A stretch of 64,000 nucleotides of DNA from JAJYIW01 sp963781665 (GTDB lineage: Bacteria; Chloroflexota; Anaerolineae; Anaerolineales; Anaerolineaceae), in NCBI GenBank assembly GCA_963781665.1, contig CAWAGA010000002.1, positions 3,286,001-3,350,000 on the forward strand. The letters are read 5' to 3'. A model generated the notes under the pieces. The model was not told the DNA's origin. It did no database searches and saw nothing but the letters and a program-made list of their open reading frames with translations. Of the stretch, positions 8,939 through 17,625 are shown in pieces. Position 1 is the stretch's first letter; every line of letters starts with the position of its first letter. The position numbers and the translations under genes were made by a program.

Positions 8939-9955
8939 TTAACTGCCCATCTCTTCGAATGCCCGGTGGACGATAGCCAGATCTTCATCGTAATGCCGGT
9001 GTGGGTGAAAATCGGGAGGAGTGCCCCAGGCATACCCGAAGAACATGTCGCAGCCTTTTTCAACCAGTTTCTTCCATTGGTGTGGATCGGTCTGCCCCTT
9101 TTCAGGGTGACCGATGATGGTGGTCATGATGCTTTGACCGGGTTCACGCACACTGACCAGCCAGTCGATAATCTCTTCACGCGATGATTCGGCTACCAAA
9201 AAGTCGCTTTCAGCCAGCAGTGGATGGTCCACCCATAGAGGTTCTGCTGCGTGGAAAAAGGGGACGTTGAACCCAATTTTTGTCCTGGGGCTGGCCTGCC
9301 GGACTGTTTCGCCGATTCTCCGGAACTGACGGGCCAATACCTCTCTTTTATATTGCAGGCTTTCCTCGGGGGTGATCTCAGCTGCTGTCTCGGGCATTGG
9401 GCGGCCGATGATTTCAGCAAACGGTTTCTTGACGAACCAGGCCGGCTGTACCTGAAAATCCGGTCCCATCCCGCCGTAATCGAACATATCGAACTGTAAA
9501 TAATCCACAGGATACATTGTCAAGAATTCGTGGATGCGATCGCACAACAAATCTGTCCATGGGCTTTCGGGAGCGAGAAACCCCTGGCTCGAGTAAGGGT
9601 GGTTGCGACTGGTGGGGATCACCCATTCGTCCCGCAGATTGCTGGTGATCAGGTCAATGTTCACTGAAAAATAGCCGCAGAAAGGTTGGCCATGTTTTAC
9701 CGCCAGGTCGTACAACCTGGGCATCAAGGCCTGGCCCGAGCCGGGAGCAACCGGCCCATGCCTGGATGGATAGAAGGCATAACCGCAAAATGTGAAGGCT
9801 TGCAAAAACCCACAGTTATTGCCAAAATGGCGGTGCCAGTTGAAATATTCAAGTGGGTCGATTTCGGCAAAATCTTGGGGCAGGCTGGGAGAGAAATGCT
9901 CGAAGGGCAGGTCGAAATATGCCCAATTCAAATCGCAGGTAAAGATTTTTAACAA
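8939..9955 (-). CDS. Unrecognised protein, possible (beta/alpha)8-barrel glycoside hydrolase-like, paralogue 2
   Basis: Close paralogue of the 7745-8773 gene; the two align end to end with the same landmark motifs (LKIF-CDLNW, EYFNWHR-FGNN, VIPTSR, FLAPESPWTDLLC, IMTTIIG, TPPDF-PH). The start is a choice. GTG at 9964 overlaps the strong Shine-Dalgarno AGGAGG itself, while TTG at 9955 lies eight bases after it and aligns with the start of the paralogue, so I take TTG (339 codons including stop). In place of the paralogue's LFDWFVYG it has PVDYLQFDMFDYGG, which keeps the candidate catalytic Asp. The duplication with retained motifs suggests that both copies are functional, perhaps with different substrates. 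Confidence 0.7.
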   Translation of the reverse strand: MLKIFTCDLNWAYFDLPFEHFSPSLPQDFAEIDPLEYFNWHRHFGNNCGFLQAFTFCGYAFYPSRHGPVAPGSGQALMPRLYDLAVKHGQPFCGYFSVNIDLITSNLRDEWVIPTSRNHPYSSQGFLAPESPWTDLLCDRIHEFLTMYPVDYLQFDMFDYGGMGPDFQVQPAWFVKKPFAEIIGRPMPETAAEITPEESLQYKREVLARQFRRIGETVRQASPRTKIGFNVPFFHAAEPLWVDHPLLAESDFLVAESSREEIIDWLVSVREPGQSIMTTIIGHPEKGQTDPHQWKKLVEKGCDMFFGYAWGTPPDFHPHRHYDEDLAIVHRAFEEMGS

Positions 9956-10161
9956 TTTCCACACCTCCTACACAGCTACATCTCGAGGTTGAAGTTGTGC
10001 TTCCAGAAAAGCCGGGCAGTGAAGGTTTTCAACTCCAGGCTGTGCCGATTCCTCTTTCTAATTTCATTTTCTCGTTTATTGAGGATGGTGAATTCCTCAA
10101 TAATGAGAAACCTGTTTTTCTGAATGGTATCCGCCTGATGCCGGGCAGCTTAACCCTGGTT

Positions 10162-11220
10162 TTATGGCTTTCCGAATGCCTGGATGGCGTCGGCAATCGC
10201 CGGGAAGCTGGTTTGCCAGCGGTCCAAAGGTACGTTTTCAGAAATTTGCATCTGCAAGTGACCGTTGTGCCCGGCGACAGTCAAAATTTTCTCGGCTTCG
10301 GCGCGGACCTCGTCGTAAGGACAAAGATGGAGCGATGAAGGGAAGTTGACGAACAGGCGCATTTCAGGCCACAAGGAGACGGCATCGGATACCTGGGTAT
10401 CGTTATCAGGCGCAGGTGTGAATGAATCCAGGCCTTTAACTTTGGACTCTGAGATGGCCTGCCACAGCGGCTTGAGGTTGCCGTCCATGTGGACAAACAC
10501 CGGTACCTTTTCGCCGAGCATGTCCGCCAGTTCATCATACAGAGCTGTACAGTGGCGCCTGAAGCGGGCAGGCCCGATTGCCTGGGCAGTAATATTATCC
10601 GGAAAATCGATGAATTCAACGGGTGAACCCTGGACGATCTCGAAGATCTTCCGCTCCCGGTTCTCCAGCATAGCCATCGTTTTTTCAACGCAGTCCGGAA
10701 AATCGGACAGGTGGTATGACAGGTTATCCAGGCCGACCCAAATTATCCACATGTTTTGATAAGGAGTCCGTTCGACCGCCACCAAAGGGACGCCGCGTTC
10801 CCCCAATTCAGCCTGGTCCTGCCAATATCGGCCATAATCTGCGATGATGGACGAATCCTGCAGGTAATACCAGAACACATCGTAATCGTGCCGTTCCTGG
10901 ATGAAATGCTTTCTGATCGAGCTGCTGTCGAAGATCGGCTCGAACTGGCGTTCTTCATACACCGATCCGATGGGCGTATGCAATGTGATTCGCTGCCAGC
11001 GGTCTTTTCCCACCCAATACTCATCGGTCTGGAAGCGGCAGTGTGGCGTAATGACCTTGTGCACCTCCGACCAGCGCATCAAGCCAATCCGGCCAGATCC
11101 CAAGACCCGGTCGACTTCATCCGTGGGCAGCATCCCTTCGTAGATCACGAAGGGAACCTGGTCGAGCTCGCGCCCGTGGACGACAGCTAAGATGCGCTCG
11201 CGCATGGTCATTTCTGGCAT
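10162..11220 (-). CDS. URO-D family protein lacking the usual zinc Cys
   Basis: 352-aa member of the uroporphyrinogen decarboxylase superfamily (MTMRERILAVVHGRELDQVPFV is the typical N-terminus). An AGGAG lies eight bases before the ATG. The barrel continues to the C-terminal helix (FPAIADAIQAFGK). Unlike the homologues at 6516 and 14818, the metal-site strand reads VFVHMDGNLKPLW: the His is kept but HSCG is replaced by HMDG. There is no matching late Cys, so classical zinc thiolate coordination as in MtaA/MetE-like enzymes is unlikely. A distinct substrate or a non-methyltransferase role is possible. It heads the (-) strand cluster, about 200 bp upstream of the barrel-like paralogues, and that gap holds nothing I recognise. 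Confidence 0.8.
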   Translation of the reverse strand: MPEMTMRERILAVVHGRELDQVPFVIYEGMLPTDEVDRVLGSGRIGLMRWSEVHKVITPHCRFQTDEYWVGKDRWQRITLHTPIGSVYEERQFEPIFDSSSIRKHFIQERHDYDVFWYYLQDSSIIADYGRYWQDQAELGERGVPLVAVERTPYQNMWIIWVGLDNLSYHLSDFPDCVEKTMAMLENRERKIFEIVQGSPVEFIDFPDNITAQAIGPARFRRHCTALYDELADMLGEKVPVFVHMDGNLKPLWQAISESKVKGLDSFTPAPDNDTQVSDAVSLWPEMRLFVNFPSSLHLCPYDEVRAEAEKILTVAGHNGHLQMQISENVPLDRWQTSFPAIADAIQAFGKP

Positions 11221-11313
11221 ATATCATTCTCCTAAATCGGGCTGAATGATAACAGATGATGGACTTAGTGGCTATCTTTTTTATAAAAGTAAACTATAAA
11301 CAAACCACCCTGT

Positions 11314-12306
11314 TCATGGACGGGCTTCCACTTGCAGTAGCACGTGATCGATAGCCGCACCCAGGCTGTAGATATCAAAATGGATCGGAATCGTCCTACC
11401 AGGCTCCAGAGGGTCCGAGGCCTCCCATTTCCTCACACCAACAACCGAGCCATCTGCCGAATACGCGGTTGCAGCTATCCACACCTGGTTGGCAGTCGTG
11501 CTGTCAGGCGGCAATGATATCGTACCGCTGATACTGGCGGTCGTGCCATCGTTCGCAATGGAGACCTGTTGGTCTAGGATTGCCGTGGTGAGATAGCGCT
11601 GGTCGCCGCTGGGTTGGGGAAGGCCGGAAGTTACAATGCCGGATGCTGTGTATCCGGTCGGAGCCGGTGCTGCGAAATAAGCTACGAGGGGAGCAGATTG
11701 CCCGCCCTGTAAAAGGTCGAGCAAAGTCGTTGCACTGGCTTTAATAGGATTATCCTGGCCGGGTACAGCCAGGCTGACCGTTCCGGTGACATTCTCCAGG
11801 CCGCTTTCATGGTCGTTCTTAACCAGCATGAAACACCACAAGCTGCCATCCTTCACCGGGTAACAATCTGGAGGCCGCACAATTAATGCAATCGAAGGCG
11901 TTGGAGTCGGTGTGATGGTTGGCGTGGTAGTTTCGTTCTCGGGTGACGGTGTGACCGGAATGATTAAAATGGTGCCGATGCTCATGGCGCGAGGATCGAC
12001 AGTTGGATTGGCAGTCATCAGGGCTTGCGGGCTGATGCCAAATGCGTAAGCAATTCCGAACATATCGTCCTTGGCCCTGACGGTATAAGTCACCGGGGTG
12101 GGCGTGGGGGTAGCAGTCGCCGTCGGGGTGGGGGATTTATGCAAGGGAGGGGTGACAGTAGCCGTCGACGTTTCCGTCTGGTAAATCCGCAGCGTGCCTT
12201 CGAATCCGGGTGTTGGGGTATTTGTCGCTTGAGGAGCTGTATCTGGCGAACAACTACTGGAGACCAATGCCAGCAGAAGTAGCAAGGCAGGGAGTGTTAG
12301 ATGCAT
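11314..12306 (-). CDS. LysM-domain lipoprotein
   Basis: 330 aa from ATG 12306 (MHLTLPALLLLLALVSSSCSPD); an in-frame start 36 bp upstream would put residues before a clear signal sequence. The lipobox SSSC predicts lipidation and export. A Thr/Pro-rich linker follows (TATATPTPTPV), then a LysM-like segment, YTVRAKDDMFGIAYAFGIS ... ANPTVD ... IGTILIIP (about residues 75-125), that would bind peptidoglycan or chitin-like glycans. After a second TPTPT linker comes a ~190-residue domain rich in beta strands (NDHESGLENVTGTVSL ...) that resembles an FxLYD-like surface domain, not firmly assigned. The gene is divergent from the TPR protein at 12369, with only 62 bp between start codons, so the two probably share a regulatory region. 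Confidence 0.8.
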   Translation of the reverse strand: MHLTLPALLLLLALVSSSCSPDTAPQATNTPTPGFEGTLRIYQTETSTATVTPPLHKSPTPTATATPTPTPVTYTVRAKDDMFGIAYAFGISPQALMTANPTVDPRAMSIGTILIIPVTPSPENETTTPTITPTPTPSIALIVRPPDCYPVKDGSLWCFMLVKNDHESGLENVTGTVSLAVPGQDNPIKASATTLLDLLQGGQSAPLVAYFAAPAPTGYTASGIVTSGLPQPSGDQRYLTTAILDQQVSIANDGTTASISGTISLPPDSTTANQVWIAATAYSADGSVVGVRKWEASDPLEPGRTIPIHFDIYSLGAAIDHVLLQVEARP

Positions 12307-12368
12307 TCCCGGATTATACCCCACCAAAATTACTTGCCGCATATTTAAGGCTATGCTACACTCATGTC

Positions 12369-14141
12369 ATGGCCGAAGAAGAAATGTTCAATGAAGCAAT
12401 GGGGGCAATCCACCAGGATGATAAAAGACGGGCACGCGACCTATTAGCCAGACTGCTCAAGGTCAACCCTGAAAACGTAGACTATTGGATCTGGATGAGC
12501 TCAGTAGTCGATTCGAGCCGGGAGCGGGTTTACTGCTTGGAAGAGGCTTTGAAGCGTGATCCGAATAACGAAGCAGCCAGGCGCGGCCTGGTTATTTTGG
12601 GCGCAATGGCGCCAGACCCAGCCCATATGCCCCCGCCCGGCAAGATCAGCCGCAAATGGCAGGCGGCCTTGCCGGTTTTTCCGGAAGACAGCACCTCTTC
12701 AAAAGGCCTTTCCTCACGCCTGGTGTTGATTTCCGGAGGTGTTTTGGTGATCGCGGTTGTACTGGTTGTCGTCTTCGTTATCATTCCTCTGACAACACCT
12801 CCCCAGCCGGCACCAACGGCCATCAGCTATCGCCCAACGCCGCCAACTGCTGGTCCATCACCTACCAGCCTGATAACATTTACTCCGGTTGTCCGCACTC
12901 CTACACCAACTTTCGTCGGCCCGACGCCGCTTTGGATGCAGATGCAGGCGACATATACGCCAACGCCCTTATTCGTCAACACGCCTCACCCACAGATCGA
13001 AGCCTACCGGGCTGCAATGACAGCCTACGACCGGGGCGACCTGGTCAAAGCTCTTACTTTCTTTAAGCAGGTGCTGACCAACCAACCGGATGCAGTCGAT
13101 GCGGCTTTCTATATCGGTGAGTGCTACCGCCTTACGGGTGATTTCACCAATGCGCTCAAATATTACAACCAGGCTATTGACCTGCAGCCATCGTTTGCTC
13201 CGGCTTACCTGGGGCGGGCGCTCGCCACGAATGCAGCCAACCCAAAATCTGACGTTATGCCCGATTTGAACAAAGCTGCCGAATTGGACCCTGATTACGG
13301 TGAAGTATATCTGGAGCAGGCCAGAATATCGATCGCCACTGGCGAATACAGCGCAGCGCTCGACTATTTGCAGATTGCTGCTGAAAAACTACCTGATTCA
13401 GCCCTGATTCCGCTTTACCAGGCTCAAGCTTACCTGGCAGCTGGCAATGTCGAGGAAGCTTTGACTGCCGCCATCCGGGCCAACCAGCTCGATTTTACTT
13501 CTCTACCGGCCTACCGCCTGCTGGGAGAGGTGCTTCAAGCCAACGGCCGTTATGTTGATTCGATCCAGCCATTGGCCCTTTATCTTGTTTACGAAACCGG
13601 CGACAGCGCGGCCTGGGTGCTGCTGGGAAAGGGCTATACAGTATCACAGGATTGGCAGCAAGCCAGCGCAGCATTTGACCAGGCTATAGCTCTGGATGGG
13701 TCATCATTAGCGGCTTACCTGGGACGTGGAGCCATGTACCTGGATATTGGGGATGGCAAAAAAGCCGCTGCTGATTTCAACCACGCCCTCGGTTTGTCGT
13801 CCCGTTCGTTTGAGGCTAACCTCGGATTGGGGCGGGCGTATATGTTCCAGGAATTTTATGGAGATGCCTATAATCAGTTTCGACAGGCTGGGCTTTTTGC
13901 CAAAACTGATGCAGAACAGGCTAATCTGTATTACTGGATGGCTAACGATCTGCAAGCCCTGGGACAAATGACATCGGCCGGGCATAATTGGGAGCTCTTG
14001 CTGGGGCTGCCTACGAATGTCGTGCCGACTGGATGGGCAGGCGAAGCCCAGGCCTTTCTTACCGGCACGCCAACACCTGTCATAACTCCTTCGCTGACGG
14101 TTACACCTACAATAACGGAAACTTTCAAACCGCCGAAATGA
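12369..14141 (+). CDS. Membrane-anchored tetratricopeptide repeat protein
   Basis: 590 aa from ATG 12369 (MAEEEMFNEAMGAIHQDD). The frame stays open further upstream, but that part lies over the divergent lipoprotein's signal peptide and has no family character. Residues 1-75 form the same TPR-like module as in the protein at 2493: RARDLLARLLKVNP, W-I-W-M-S, REVYCLEEALKRDPNNEAA-like spacing. A transmembrane helix (VLISGGVLVIAVVLVVVFVI, about residues 120-140) precedes a Pro/Thr-rich linker (TPTPTFVGPTPL), and then at least eight TPR units from about residue 215 to 560. The C-terminus is again TPTP-rich. Topology suggests that the TPR superhelix faces outside and the small module faces the cytoplasm. 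Role unknown; a scaffold for envelope complexes is inference. Confidence 0.8.
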   Translation: MAEEEMFNEAMGAIHQDDKRRARDLLARLLKVNPENVDYWIWMSSVVDSSRERVYCLEEALKRDPNNEAARRGLVILGAMAPDPAHMPPPGKISRKWQAALPVFPEDSTSSKGLSSRLVLISGGVLVIAVVLVVVFVIIPLTTPPQPAPTAISYRPTPPTAGPSPTSLITFTPVVRTPTPTFVGPTPLWMQMQATYTPTPLFVNTPHPQIEAYRAAMTAYDRGDLVKALTFFKQVLTNQPDAVDAAFYIGECYRLTGDFTNALKYYNQAIDLQPSFAPAYLGRALATNAANPKSDVMPDLNKAAELDPDYGEVYLEQARISIATGEYSAALDYLQIAAEKLPDSALIPLYQAQAYLAAGNVEEALTAAIRANQLDFTSLPAYRLLGEVLQANGRYVDSIQPLALYLVYETGDSAAWVLLGKGYTVSQDWQQASAAFDQAIALDGSSLAAYLGRGAMYLDIGDGKKAAADFNHALGLSSRSFEANLGLGRAYMFQEFYGDAYNQFRQAGLFAKTDAEQANLYYWMANDLQALGQMTSAGHNWELLLGLPTNVVPTGWAGEAQAFLTGTPTPVITPSLTVTPTITETFKPPK

Positions 14142-14298
14142 GGCGCAAAGTGGAAGAGATAGGGTGGTGACCACAAGCGAAGAGAGTTCTTTATCTGGCG
14201 ATTCTCGAACCACAGACCACTGATACCCGTGTGCTCAACTACTCAACTCCTATTTGTTTTAACTCTGTAAGAACACTATTAGAATTCAGTCCAGTCTC

Positions 14299-14327
14299 TT
14301 GTCAAGCAGGCTCAAGATGGCTATAAT
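14299..14327 (+). promoter_or_regulatory. Sigma-70 promoter of the zinc-ribbon gene
   Basis: TTGTCA (14299-14304), a 17-bp spacer and TATAAT (14322-14327), 48 bp before the ATG at 14375. This is close to consensus. Confidence 0.65.
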
Positions 14328-14374
14328 GGTCGAAGCTAATGTTAAAGATGTACCTTTGAGAGATGAGGTAGGAT

Positions 14375-14701
14375 ATGCCTGTTTATGTGTATCAGTGTGA
14401 GAGTTGCGGGGTGAGGTTCGACCGTTACCAGAAGTTCACCGACCAGCCGCTGACCTGGTGTCCTGAATGTGGAAAGAAAGCCCTGCGAAAAGTCTATTCG
14501 CCGGTGGGTATTGTATTTAAAGGTTCCGGTTTTTATTCAACCGATAATAAGTCGCCATCAGGCGTTTCATATGCAAACAAAAATAATGAAAAGTCTGAGG
14601 AAAGTGAAAAAGTTGCACCAGAAAAAAGCTCGACCGAAACAAGTGGGACCAGCTCGGAAGTAAAATTAACCAAACCAACGACAACCACCCCCAAAGAATA
14701 A
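14375..14701 (+). CDS. FmdB-family putative zinc-ribbon regulatory protein
   Basis: 108-aa small protein. The N-terminal ~45 residues are the FmdB-type single zinc ribbon: MPVYVYQCESCGVRF ... WCPECGKKALRKVYSP, with two CxxC pairs. The rest is a Ser/Lys/Glu/Thr-rich low-complexity tail typical of the family. Members are annotated as putative regulators from the formamidase operon, but their molecular role is not settled. It has its own promoter and a strong terminator, so it is monocistronic. The ATG is preceded by GAGGTAGG. Confidence 0.9.
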   Translation: MPVYVYQCESCGVRFDRYQKFTDQPLTWCPECGKKALRKVYSPVGIVFKGSGFYSTDNKSPSGVSYANKNNEKSEESEKVAPEKSSTETSGTSSEVKLTKPTTTTPKE

Positions 14702-14719
14702 TTAGATATTATTGATTTT

Positions 14720-14757
14720 AAAAACGGACATGATTTAGCTTGTCCGTTTTTGTTTTT
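14720..14757 (+). terminator. Rho-independent terminator
   Basis: Perfect 11-bp stem (14720-14730 pairs with 14741-14751), 10-base loop, T-rich tail. It lies 19 bases after the stop of the zinc-ribbon gene. The A-rich left arm means it could also work for (-) transcripts from 14818. Confidence 0.85.
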
Positions 14758-14817
14758 CCACCTGGTAAGTATAACTATGCTGCAGGATAAACTTTAGTTT
14801 GTCCGTTATGGCGTATC

Positions 14818-16047
14818 TCAAACGCCTCCAATGGCATCAAACATGGCGACGATATTCTCAGGGGGGACATCTGCCAGAATGTTGTGTACCTGCTGAAAGA
14901 CAAATCCACCCCCAGGACGCAGGATTCCAATTTGTTCCTTCACGTGACGTTGGATCGCTGCTGGAGAGCCATGCGGTAAAATATCGCGAGTGTCACAGCC
15001 GCCGCCCCAGAAGGTGATATCCTTCCCGAAATCGCGTTTCAAACTACCAGCATCCATTCCCGCGCAAGTAATTTGGACCGGGTTAACCGCGTCCAAACCG
15101 GCGTCGATCAGGTCTGGCAGGAGGGCGCGTAGGCTTCCGCAGGAATGCAGCATCACCTTGACATGTGCCAGCGCTTTCGCTCGCTGCCACATTCGCTGGT
15201 GACGGGGTTTGAAAAATTCCCGATACATGCGCGGGGATATCTGCGGGCCATTCTGCATCCCCAAATCATCCCCAAATGCAATGATATCGATATATGGGCC
15301 GACCAGGCTGAGAAATTTCTCCAATTTTCTCAAATGGATTTCGGTCAACTTTTCCAGGAAGGCATGCGCCTGCCTGGGCTCGCCGGCCAGCAGCATGTAA
15401 AATTGGTCGTTGCGGAAAAGGAACTGCCCGATTTCAAGCAGGTTGCCGCCAAACAAGGCAATGATTGCCCGGTCGCTGCTGGTGCGCAGCTTACGTGCCC
15501 CTGCGACCAGGTGTTCGTCTCCACCTGGTCCATCTACCAGAGGCCCTGGAGGTGAAGCGACCGCGGTCCACATGGCTTCATCGAATGCTGCTTCGATCTG
15601 GTTGAGATCAGCCGGCTCATCGTAGAATGGGAAATAGGTTTGTTCGAAGTACAGCGCGCCATCCGGCATTTGGGCGAGTATTCTGCCGCTCTTCGAAAGG
15701 ATCACCCAGCGTTTGTTCTCTCTTACTGGTAACGCCCAGGCTGGCATCAGGCAGGGATAGCCATCCGGAAGGATCCACTCGGCCCAATCTTGATCGTCCT
15801 CGGCAAACCCTCGTCCAAGTTCGATTGTATCGATCCTGAACCGCTCCAGCATATCCTCGTCCACGATCGCCAGTTGTTGGATCGGATCGTAGACCCGGAT
15901 AGGCTTTCGTTCGAAACCAAGGTAGTCCCTTAGCTTGTGGTAAGCGATCGCTGAGATTGAAGAAGAGCGATGTCCCGAGAAGTCAATCGGGAGCCGGTCA
16001 GTTTCCTGGTGGTTCAATGCAGCTATGACGCGGTCACGTGAATTCAT
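14818..16047 (-). CDS. URO-D/MtaA-like methyltransferase family protein
   Basis: 409 aa from ATG 16047 (MNSRDRVIAALNHQETDRLPIDF, the canonical start of the family); in-frame ATGs at 16062 and 16089 precede it without family residues. The frame is longer than the other URO-D paralogues here because of an extended middle region (about residues 60-190). The metal-site strand VMLHSCGSLRALLPDLIDAG is intact. A later GGGFVFQQVHNILADVPPENI segment has His where the 6516 paralogue has Cys. It is probably a corrinoid-dependent methyltransferase or similar; substrate unknown. The gene stands alone on the (-) strand: the nearest gene upstream is a transposase fossil, so it may be a separately acquired copy. 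Confidence 0.82.
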   Translation of the reverse strand: MNSRDRVIAALNHQETDRLPIDFSGHRSSSISAIAYHKLRDYLGFERKPIRVYDPIQQLAIVDEDMLERFRIDTIELGRGFAEDDQDWAEWILPDGYPCLMPAWALPVRENKRWVILSKSGRILAQMPDGALYFEQTYFPFYDEPADLNQIEAAFDEAMWTAVASPPGPLVDGPGGDEHLVAGARKLRTSSDRAIIALFGGNLLEIGQFLFRNDQFYMLLAGEPRQAHAFLEKLTEIHLRKLEKFLSLVGPYIDIIAFGDDLGMQNGPQISPRMYREFFKPRHQRMWQRAKALAHVKVMLHSCGSLRALLPDLIDAGLDAVNPVQITCAGMDAGSLKRDFGKDITFWGGGCDTRDILPHGSPAAIQRHVKEQIGILRPGGGFVFQQVHNILADVPPENIVAMFDAIGGV

Positions 16048-16078
16048 GCTGAAATTATACATCCTATTAAATAATTGA

Positions 16079-16615
16079 TTACCGGACACAATTTTTCTCT
16101 AATAGGTTAAAGGAGATAGGGATTGGGATCAACTCGTTCATAAAGAGATCTAACAGCGCCAAGCCGTGGCGGAATTCACTCCATTCCCAGCTGTCCGTGC
16201 GATGAATGACTTTTTCCCAATCATCGTTGAGGGCAACGCAGCTCAGGTAGACAATCCACAAGTAAGCCAAGCAAGCTGCGATCATCAAATTGCTCAGGCG
16301 GAACGAGTCAGACAGATGGCTTTGGTTCAGGTAGAATCCGTGACTTTTCTGGGAGGAGAAGAAGGTTTAGACTTGAAAGCGTTTTTTAATCCAGTAGAGA
16401 GCTTCATCCGGTAATTTGAAATTGGGCACCAGGTAGAGCGGATGCACAAATCCACGCTCCCATATAGCGATCACCATGACTGGTCCATAGCCCCCTTGAG
16501 TAACCCAAACTTGCGGAACGCAGATTTGGTCATACACTTGGAGGACCAGATCCTCAAACGAAAACTGCTTGTATGGTGTAAAAACGCTATCTATTGGTAT
16601 GGACCTGATATGACT
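16079..16615 (-). pseudogene. Degraded IS4-type transposase, C-terminal half (fossil A)
   Basis: One (-) reading frame contains the conserved C-terminal half of a DDE transposase: a VPQVWVT strand, LYLVPNFKLP, then the catalytic-Glu helix YWIKKRFQV-stop-TFFSSQK, SHGFYLNQSHLSD, and the hydrophobic LMIAACLAYLWIVYLS block, ending NELIPIPISFN. The stop codon (TAA, 16367-16369) occupies the position where the R-x3-E-x6-K signature needs the catalytic Glu, so a GAA-to-TAA change would have killed it. The N-terminal half is missing or unreadable between 16616 and 16740, where only traces are suggested in another frame. No terminal inverted repeats were found by eye. Confidence 0.75.
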
Positions 16616-16740
16616 CAGGATTATTGGCTTTTATCGATGGTGGAGAAACCATCGGGGAAAAACACGATCGTGGGAGAATTTGAACCATCTCCCGCCATAC
16701 GTTTTCTCGGACAAGGGCCAGGTATGCAAAAAGCAGAAGG

Positions 16741-17625
16741 CTAAGGTGTCCATCCTGGCGTCTCGCAGGAGGCCATATCTCCCGTCTGAAGACCGTCCAT
16801 CAGCGCTTTCTGCCGCTGATCGGATGATCCATGGGTCCACGACTCCGGCGAAACGTAGCCTTGTGTCTGGCTCTGGATTCGGTCGTCTCCCACAGAAGCC
16901 GCGGCATCCAAGCTTTGGGCGATCTCCTTATCCGTCAACTGTGTCAGGTAGCCGGTCTCGGTGGCATGGAACGCCCAGACGCCGGCCAGACAGTCAGCCT
17001 GGAGTTCAATCTGAACTGACACGCTTTGCGGCCCTGTGGCATCTGTGCTACCCGTATTATCAAGCACACCAGCGAGGTTCTGAACGTGATGCCCATACTC
17101 GTGAGCGAGCACATACGCCTCGGCGAACGAGCCACCCTGAGCGCCAAAGCGCGATTGCAGTTCGTCGAAGAAGGCTAGGTCCAGATAGACCATCTGATCT
17201 CCCGGACAGTAGAACGGCCCAGACGCAGCAGTAGCGGATCCACAAGCGCCCTGGGTAGATCCCGTGAAAAGCACCGTCTTGGCCAGGGTGTACTCGCTGC
17301 CCTGGCTAGCAAATTCGCTGGTCCAGAAAGCCTGGATGCTGTTGACATAGCCTACGATACGGCAATCCTGACGGGTATTCGCGTCTGCTCCTGTCTGGCA
17401 TTCCGCATTCAGGTTGTTGATTTCACTGGTGTTCACACTCGTGGCCGATATGTCTTGCCCAGTTATATTCGCCAGATCGCCAGGATTCACACCCAGAAGA
17501 ATCGCCACCAGCAAGATCACAAGGCCGAGTCCTCCGCCCCCCACGGCCATAGTAGTCCCCACCCTCCGGCCACGCCGGTCCTCGACCTGGGAAGTATCCA
17601 AGCGCGATCTATCCTTGAATGGCAT
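16741..17625 (-). CDS. YpfJ-type zinc neutral metallopeptidase family protein
   Basis: 294 aa. A cytoplasmic N-terminus (DRSRLDTSQVEDRRG) is followed by one transmembrane helix (GLGLVILLVAILLG, about residues 32-46), then an extracytoplasmic domain of the putative neutral zinc metallopeptidase family (Pfam zinc_peptidase, YpfJ). The zinc motif is HEYGHH near residue 168, with a downstream Glu in ELQADCLAG (about residue 206) as the likely third ligand. Cysteines at the start and end of the domain (CQTG, CRIVG, CGS, CPGD, CETPG) could form disulfides. The full family length is present and uninterrupted. Both sides are flanked by transposase fossils read in the same direction, which suggests acquisition or rearrangement; the gene itself shows no decay. 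Confidence 0.9.
   Translation of the reverse strand: MPFKDRSRLDTSQVEDRRGRRVGTTMAVGGGGLGLVILLVAILLGVNPGDLANITGQDISATSVNTSEINNLNAECQTGADANTRQDCRIVGYVNSIQAFWTSEFASQGSEYTLAKTVLFTGSTQGACGSATAASGPFYCPGDQMVYLDLAFFDELQSRFGAQGGSFAEAYVLAHEYGHHVQNLAGVLDNTGSTDATGPQSVSVQIELQADCLAGVWAFHATETGYLTQLTDKEIAQSLDAAASVGDDRIQSQTQGYVSPESWTHGSSDQRQKALMDGLQTGDMASCETPGWTP

Noticed and set aside
14818..16047. True uroporphyrinogen decarboxylase (hemE)
   Set aside because: None of the four URO-D paralogues lies near other haem genes, and the metal-site motifs fit the methyltransferase-like branch instead.
16442..16744. 100-codon (+) frame in the transposase fossil region
   Set aside because: The (-) strand reading is clearly transposase; the (+) frame has no family features.
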